Below, one piece after another: positions 57,653-64,000 of a stretch of DNA of 64,000 bases; position 1 is the first letter of the stretch; each line of letters starts with the position of its first letter. Position numbers and translations under genes: made by a program. The DNA comes from Burhinus oedicnemus. Lineage: Eukaryota; Chordata; Aves; Charadriiformes; Burhinidae. Location of the stretch: the NCBI GenBank assembly GCA_008921705.1, contig VFFE01007605.1:4513698-4577697 (forward strand). The letters are read 5' to 3'. The notes below the pieces were generated by a model. The model saw only the letters and a list, made by a program, of their open reading frames with translations, did not search any database and was not told the origin of the DNA.

Positions 57653-59561
57653 CAGGGAAAATGGATATCAGCATGAGAAGAAATGAATACACTTTGGCAA
57701 AGAAGGAATATTTTTTATAAGCTGAACTAGAAATACAGTAATATTCAATATGTTAACATTTTCCCTTTCCTTACAGCGCTTGATATGTGGTTTACACGCA
57801 GAAGCAGCATGGTATGAAGCCATGGGAAACCTCCCCTGTGGAAGCGGGGACGTGGTGGTGGTTTCTGGTGGAGCAGCAGTTGGTGGTCTGCACACCCAGC
57901 AGCTTCAGGGCAACTGACCAGCGGCTCGGCAATGGCCAAGGGAAAGCTCTCGCCGTCCAGTGGCGGTTGGGTATATAGCGTGACATGGGGACACCACAGG
58001 GAAGAAAGACGGTCGAGTTCGTCGTGAATCTGAACTCAAGTTCACAGCCACGTGCTTTGCAACTGGTAAAGATTAAGATCTCCATGTTGGCATGTCTCGT
58101 GCATTCTGGAGCCAGAACATGGCCTGTTTCTGCTCTGTGTAAGAGCTTTGGGAACGCTGGCATGCCAGGTGTGTATTTTTAGGTCACTTCCAGAGAAGTG
58201 GATTCATTTCGATAGAAGCAGCCAGCCACCTCGGCACTCAGCCAGGTTGTGATGGGGATGGAGGGCGGTTTCCACCTTATGTCGTCTCTCCGTCGGAGGT
58301 TTTGACCTTGCTCACACGTCTGTTACTGCTTGATTTATCTACACTGATGTTCAGACTCTGACCCTACCAAGATCATTATCAGACTGTCTCTGGATTTCAG
58401 TGGCCAAACACTCAAAAGCAGGGGCCCCCAGAAAGGGCTTCCTCTGCCTGACACAAAATAAAGACCAACCTGTGCTGAATGAATTCGTCCCACTTTAGTC
58501 CTCTCTTCAGAAGGTCTCTTTGCTCTCCTGGAACCACCTGGTTTGTTAGAAATTGGGCTTTTGAATGTATTAGAAATGTAGAGTTCTTGCTCCCACAGGC
58601 AGGTGGGGATGTGGCAGAATGAATCTGCGTATTGTATCGTGATAATCTCATCTTCTGGGGTTGTCAGACTTTCTGAAGGAGGTTTGAAATGGGGACCAGT
58701 TTTATCTCACACAAGGCACTGGGTCCTCACTTAACTAACTGTGCAACTCCGTATAGATTTCTTGACCTAAAATATAGTAGTATACACTAATCAGATATTA
58801 TTTAGAAAGTATTTGGTAAGTAACAACTGCTGCACTGAAAATTAAATTAAGGGTATTAAATAGGAGTTTAAAGAAAAGGTTTGGGGGAAAAAAATCTTTG
58901 AAGGTGCCTGGTTTAGTTCAGATTTCAAATTTAAATTTCCTCAAAGATGTTGGCAGGATTCATTTCTCCTTTGTACGTGTAACATATTTGTTCATCTCTG
59001 CCATTATACAGCTCCTTTCAAGCTGAATATTACACCGGACTACAGCAAAAGCTGAATTTAAGATATGAAACTGGAGGAGAACATATTTCATACTGCATAA
59101 AATGCACCTCTGGAATTTTCAGTTCTTCTTTTCTGCAGTATTACAAATGCCTTTATAAAGTATCATGGCTGATGAGATTAAAAAAAAAAAAAAAGAAAAA
59201 AAAAAAACAAGAAAGAAAAAACCCTGTGGCTTTGGATATATTCACTTCAAGTTTGTGGTTAATATTTCCCAGGCTGCTTAGAGGTGAGCGTAAGTTCAGT
59301 CATCGCACCACTGCTTCACCAGTCTCTGCTGCTGTTTCTAAATGACTCTGATAAAAGATCGTGAAAAATGGACCTGTGGTAAATTGCATCATCCTTGTTA
59401 TGCATTTTAACATGGGGACACAATGCAAGCTGTTTGTCCGGGTCATGCTCAGCCTTCCTTTGTGCTCCTCCTCCATCCCCGCAGCCACCGCCGGTGCAGT
59501 CCAGCCCACGGTGGGTGCAAACCCCCTGCGTTCTGCTGTGAGTTAATTGGGTGAGCCTGCA
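57653..59561. other. Intergenic, nothing recognised
   Basis: No exon or mobile element was recognised. An interrupted A tract lies at about 59181-59208. Confidence 0.5.
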
Positions 59562-59828
59562 CAGAATCACAGAATCACCTAGGTTGGAAGGGACCTTTGA
59601 GATCATTGAGTCCAACCATCAACCTAACACTGCCAAACCCACCGCTAACCCATGTCCCTCAACACCACATCGACTCGTCTGTTAAATACCTCCGGGGATG
59701 GCGACTCCACCACTTCCCTAGGCAGCCTGTCCCAATGCTTGATAAACCTTTCGGTGAAGAAATTGTTCCTAATATCCAATCTAAACCTCCCCTGGCGCAA
59801 CTTGAGGCTGTTTCCTCCTGTCCTATTC
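59562..59828 (-). mobile_element. CR1 LINE 3' end, minus orientation
   Basis: The reverse-complement terminus (ACAGAATCACAGAATCACC), then AGGTTGGAAGGGACCTTTGAGATC, is followed by the antisense ORF2 end. The copy stops near TCCTATTCTGG, close to where the 29201 and 49573 copies also break. It is not functional. Confidence 0.93.
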
Positions 59829-62800
59829 TGGTTTTCTCCTTTGCACTAGGAATTTTGCTAGTGGTCATGAAGACAGCAGATTTCTCTTTGATAGAAGATG
59901 AAAAGCTTAAATAGGCACTGAGCCCAGAGGCTGCTCTGGGTGGAAGCCCCCAGCCGCTGTGCCCAGGACCCCCATCAGCTGCAAGTGTTCAAGTGGTGGG
60001 AGACCCATCTGAACCGAGACATCCTAGAACAGCACGTCACCTTCTCACTGCCTCTGCCCTAAACTGTGCAACCACTCTTTAAACCCTTTTCTTTCCAAAA
60101 TACATAGAGCTTTTTCCTTCTTAATCTTTGAGAGGTTTTTGCTTCAACCTCCTTAAACATCATTGCCAAAATCCAAAGCAGATTGAGATGAAGAAGCTCA
60201 TAGGTGAGAATATGAATTACAAATTGGTCCTGAAGAATTGCTTGCAATAAAACAGCCTCTCTGTATTCATCTTTAAACAACATACATCGCCATGGGTTAC
60301 AATAGGAAGAAGTGGGGAGTCCCTGTTGGGCAGATTTACGTTAGAAATTAAAGCAAGCCCAGTCCCTCTGGGTGCAGCCAGGGCTGTTGCCTGCTGGCTC
60401 GTTGCATGCGGTTGGTTGTTGTGGTGCTGGGATGTATTTATGTGTTTTATTTGTATGTAAATACAAGAAAGCAGAAACATAAACCCTCCCATGTACTGGG
60501 CTATTCCAAACCAAACCCCTGCAACCACATATTTTGAGGGAGGTAATGCAGATGCTACAGCCGTAACAAGTGGGAGTGTCCCTGCCCGCAGCCTGCTGGG
60601 CTGGCTTGTGCTGTCCCCACGGGTACACGTCTGGGGTTATGTTATTCTGCGGGTGCCCTGCGGTCCCCATGTGCAGACCTGATAGGCATCCACATCCCAG
60701 AGCACCTCCTGGTGCTTTAGGTTGGGTCCCTCAGCCAGGGAGCTACGTGGCTGCGTAGGAGTCCGGTGCTAATTTGCAGCGGCACTTCTGCACGGCGCCC
60801 TGGCATCCGTCTGCCTTTGGGCACCAAACTGCAACGTGCCACCTGCACCTGCACCACTCTTACTCTGCGTCTTGCTTTTGCCATTACGTTTTCTTTTGTT
60901 AAACCAAAATAGTCCTTAAAACCTAGTACAAGTTGCAGATCCTTTTGTTTTCAGGATTTTCTCTCCTGGGTAGGAAACGAGTAAAGTTTGGCAGCGGTGA
61001 ACCAGACTTTGCAACTGAGAGGTTACTTTCCCTATTGCAGCTTTTGCAGGAGAGAGAAGATGAGACCTTAAATAAGGCGTGCCCCGTGCATCAGTCCCCG
61101 CACGATGGTGTGTTTCCATCGGCACCCTGACACCCTTGGCAATCCAGAGCTGGCCCGGACCTCTCGCTTTCCCACTAATAAAGCAGGAGTGATTGTGTGT
61201 GAGAGGTGCCTGGATGTGAAACCAGCTGAGAAATATTCTGGCCACTTCTCTTTTCCCATCAGTAGATATTGCTTCAGTTCCCATTTCCTAATACTGCCTC
61301 TTTCATTGCCTTCAGGCCCTTTTTACCAGTTGCTTGCCAAGGATTTCTGAGCCTTGGACAAAGACATACTTTATCTATTTTAAATGAAATCTTTGATATT
61401 ACTATTGCATTTTGTCTTCAAGTGGGCATTTATCATCCTCGCTATAAAATTTTTCGCTCTTTTATGACTACAAGCAATACAAGCTAGAGTAAGATATTTA
61501 CAACGTGCTGTCTGCAGGGCTCTGGCCATGGAAATAATCTCCGTCCTCCTCTCCTCTTGCCTACACCCGGCTTTGCCCCACTCTTAGCAAGAGCCTTCTG
61601 CCCACTTTCTCTTCTAGCAAACCTTGTGCGACTTTCCTGTCCTCTAATATTGAACAGACACCAACTTGTATCTCAAATTTGTGACCCTCAGACCATTAGA
61701 AAATTGCTCGGATACTGTCGTTGGCCAAGCGATACCTGCAGCCACGCACCCGTCATCTCAGTGCTATATTGCTGCTTCGGCAAGTTTGTGTCTTTTTGCA
61801 TATTGAATTAGTGCTGGTTCCACCACAGTGCCCAGGGGCCTCATTTTCCACCAGGAATGGTGCTGCCAGTTTGGGATTGTACTGCACAGGAGTGAGGAGC
61901 AGGGGTAAAGCGGTTCTTCTGATGGTGCAACACGCACCTGGGGTCTGGGTGTTAATTCTTGCTCCTGCGGTGCTTGTGCTTTCCCTCCCCCAGGCTGTTA
62001 GACTGAACACACCTCGTAGCTGTACAGAAAATAATACAATTCAGTGCTGATTTTGGCCAGGAGCCTTGGAATTGCTTCAACATTAAAAAAATCAATAAGA
62101 ATTTCCTTGTTTCCAAGAGAGCCTTCATCAGGCGCTACCAGAAAGGAGCCGATTCCGCCCTGAGCTGCCTTTGGGCTCTGACAGCCGGAGGCTGCATCCC
62201 GGAGCTGGTCCCTCCCCATCCCGGGCATCCCTGTGCCCCACCGCCAGGTATTGCTGTCACCAAAGCTCCTTTCACAAACCAGCTTCTGCACTGCAGGTGC
62301 TTTGCACCCCGACGGTAAACCAGGTAGGAAATCAGTAGGAAAGATCAGGCTGGGGGCTTGAGACCCGGCGCCGGGGGGTGCTCAGCTGGCCTCACACCAG
62401 CAGGACCCTCAGCTGCCTGGCTAGGAGCAACTGTCCCCAAAGCCCCTGACCTTTGCAGCTATTATTTTCAGAGCTGTAAGGAAAAGGAAATAGGAAGTAG
62501 AGCTGCCGTAATGCATTTTTTTGTACTGCTGCTGGGTTCTGGCATGCTCCAGTGTGTTGCTGTTTACCTTGCGAGTGGGTTTTTTTTGTGTGTGTCTGTA
62601 TTTGGATGTTGTACTGGGCAGCTGCAGCTCTTCGTCTGAGCTCAGCGCTCTGCCGCACGCGGGGTCTTCCACAGCGCGGTTTAGCCGGGGCCATGTCGCC
62701 GTGACCGCGTCCTGCCATCAGCGAGGGCTTTGGCAGGGATGGTCTTTAGCCCAGAGAGGGAGGGAAGGAGCCAGTAGGTTCAGTTATGGCAAGGCAAAGC

Positions 62801-64000
62801 CCTGGATGCAGGCCGAGCGGGGGCTGCCCCTGCGGCGTCCCACCGGCACCTCTCTGCACCAGGAACTCTGAGGCTGTTGGACATTTTTATTGCTTGTTGC
62901 CGGAGGGTAGGAGTGGTTGAGAGAAACCAGGAGCACGACCCTGAAGGTGGGGATGCACTGGTTTGCTGGGGTCCTGGGGTTAGAGAGGAGACCCCAAGCT
63001 GATTTACTGGGACACTGGGTTGAGAACTAAGGGCAGGTAAACTGCAGGGTCTGGGTTTTAATAACTCTTGATCTGGGGTTTCTAATGCCTGATCTAGTAA
63101 CATATCTAAGGAAGTTTGCATCCTGTTGTTTGAACTGTATGTGGCTTAAAACTGCTGCACTCATTCTTGGGTTTAATTCCATTTTACCCTCAGAAGATTA
63201 GTAAATAAACATAATCATTTCCATGCAGCGGGTGCTGGGGGCTATCATTGATTGGCAAGAATCAAAATGATTGAAGAGCATTACTGGGTGCCCTGAAAAG
63301 GAGAGGAAAATGAGGAAAACATCACTGGTGGAGCTCCCTGCACTGATGCGTCTCTAGCACATGAAGAGTGTTGCATTTTAAGACAAAATGAAGCTGTCTC
63401 TTCCTTTTTTTTTTTTTGTTCATTCATAGACAGAAGCCAAACCCTACTGGCTCTAGCCTTTCCTTTTCTATTTTTTTGCTCAATATTTCTGGTTTTTCCT
63501 CTCTTTCTTTCACTGCACCTGTTCTTTTCTTTGTTTCCACTGCACAGGACACTTCTGTGGATATTTCTCCTGTCCCCCTGTTGCAATGCTCTGGATGGGG
63601 GCCAAGCCTGAGGGCAGGTCATGTCTGGCCCTGTGTGAATGGGAATCTCATGCAAAGAGGGAAAGAAATCCCAAGGCACCGAATGCCTCTCCCTAACCTG
63701 TCTGTGCCCATTGCCCTCCGCTCCTCTATACTTCAGTAGGAAATGAAGAATTGTCTACTGTGGCTTATTCTAGTAATAATGTGCATTAAAAAGGGCTGCA
63801 GAGGAGCTTCCCATGGGACCCCTTCTGCTTTATTTTTCTGCATCTGCATTATTTTGAGAGGTTTCCTGAGAAATTGAAAGCGCTCGCTTGCACAGCCTCA
63901 ACGCCACCGAAGCCCAGGGCAGGCAGGGCTTCTCAAGGCTCTGCAGAATTGCTGGCTGCGCTCTCCTCAGTGTACCTCTGGAGACAGAAAGAGGGGTGAG
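59829..64000. other. Intergenic, nothing recognised
   Basis: No exon, RNA gene or mobile element was recognised to the right edge. A small CpG-richer patch lies at about 62630-62850. Confidence 0.5.

Noticed and set aside
31337..64000. IRF1 coding exons expected by mammalian synteny
   Set aside because: No tryptophan-rich IRF DNA-binding segment was recognised on either strand. IRF1 probably lies right of the window. Short exons could be missed by eye.

Overview
This is a vertebrate nuclear window, almost certainly avian. The evidence is a multi-exon gene with GT-AG introns, several CR1-type LINE 3' ends with the degenerate ATTCTATG-like terminus that dominates bird genomes, and no Alu, B1 or L1 elements. 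There are no prokaryotic features. Two N gaps (30798-31335 and 45085-45104) show it is a draft assembly.

Left third (1-22.7 kb). A plus-strand organic cation/carnitine transporter gene, best matched to SLC22A5 (OCTN2), runs from exon 2 (5355-5458) to exon 10 and a 3' UTR ending near 22735. Nine exons could be placed to the base, with consistent phases and canonical splice sites. Adding the 393-nt exon 1 expected from the family gives 557 codons, the length of human OCTN2. Exon 1 and the promoter are not seen and should lie left of the window. Positions 1-5354 are therefore intron 1. Intron 2 holds an antisense internal CR1 ORF2 (endonuclease) fragment.

Middle (22.7-31.6 kb). Intergenic DNA with two CR1 3' fragments leads to a CpG island at about 30.49-31.61 kb that is broken by a 538-base gap. 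Left of the gap are a CACGTG E-box and a 6-bp-periodic array of GAAA cores, which is the form of an interferon-stimulated response element (ISRE/IRF site). Immediately right of the gap is a perfect GTAAGT splice donor. This looks like the promoter and first exon of an undescribed plus-strand transcript. In mammals the interval downstream of SLC22A5 carries the IRF1 antisense lncRNA (IRF1-AS1/CARINH) and then IRF1, so an avian counterpart is the leading guess.

Right half (31.6-64 kb). No protein-coding exon was recognised. The region contains four more CR1 3' ends, a second small gap in a poly-G/poly-A tract, a 52-A tract preceded by an AATAAA at transcript-like spacing, a TA/CA microsatellite, small orphan CpG clusters, and AT-rich segments that could be conserved non-coding elements. 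Long open frames at 34.2-36.2 kb and 56.0-56.8 kb occur in several frames on both strands of GC-rich DNA and look like chance.
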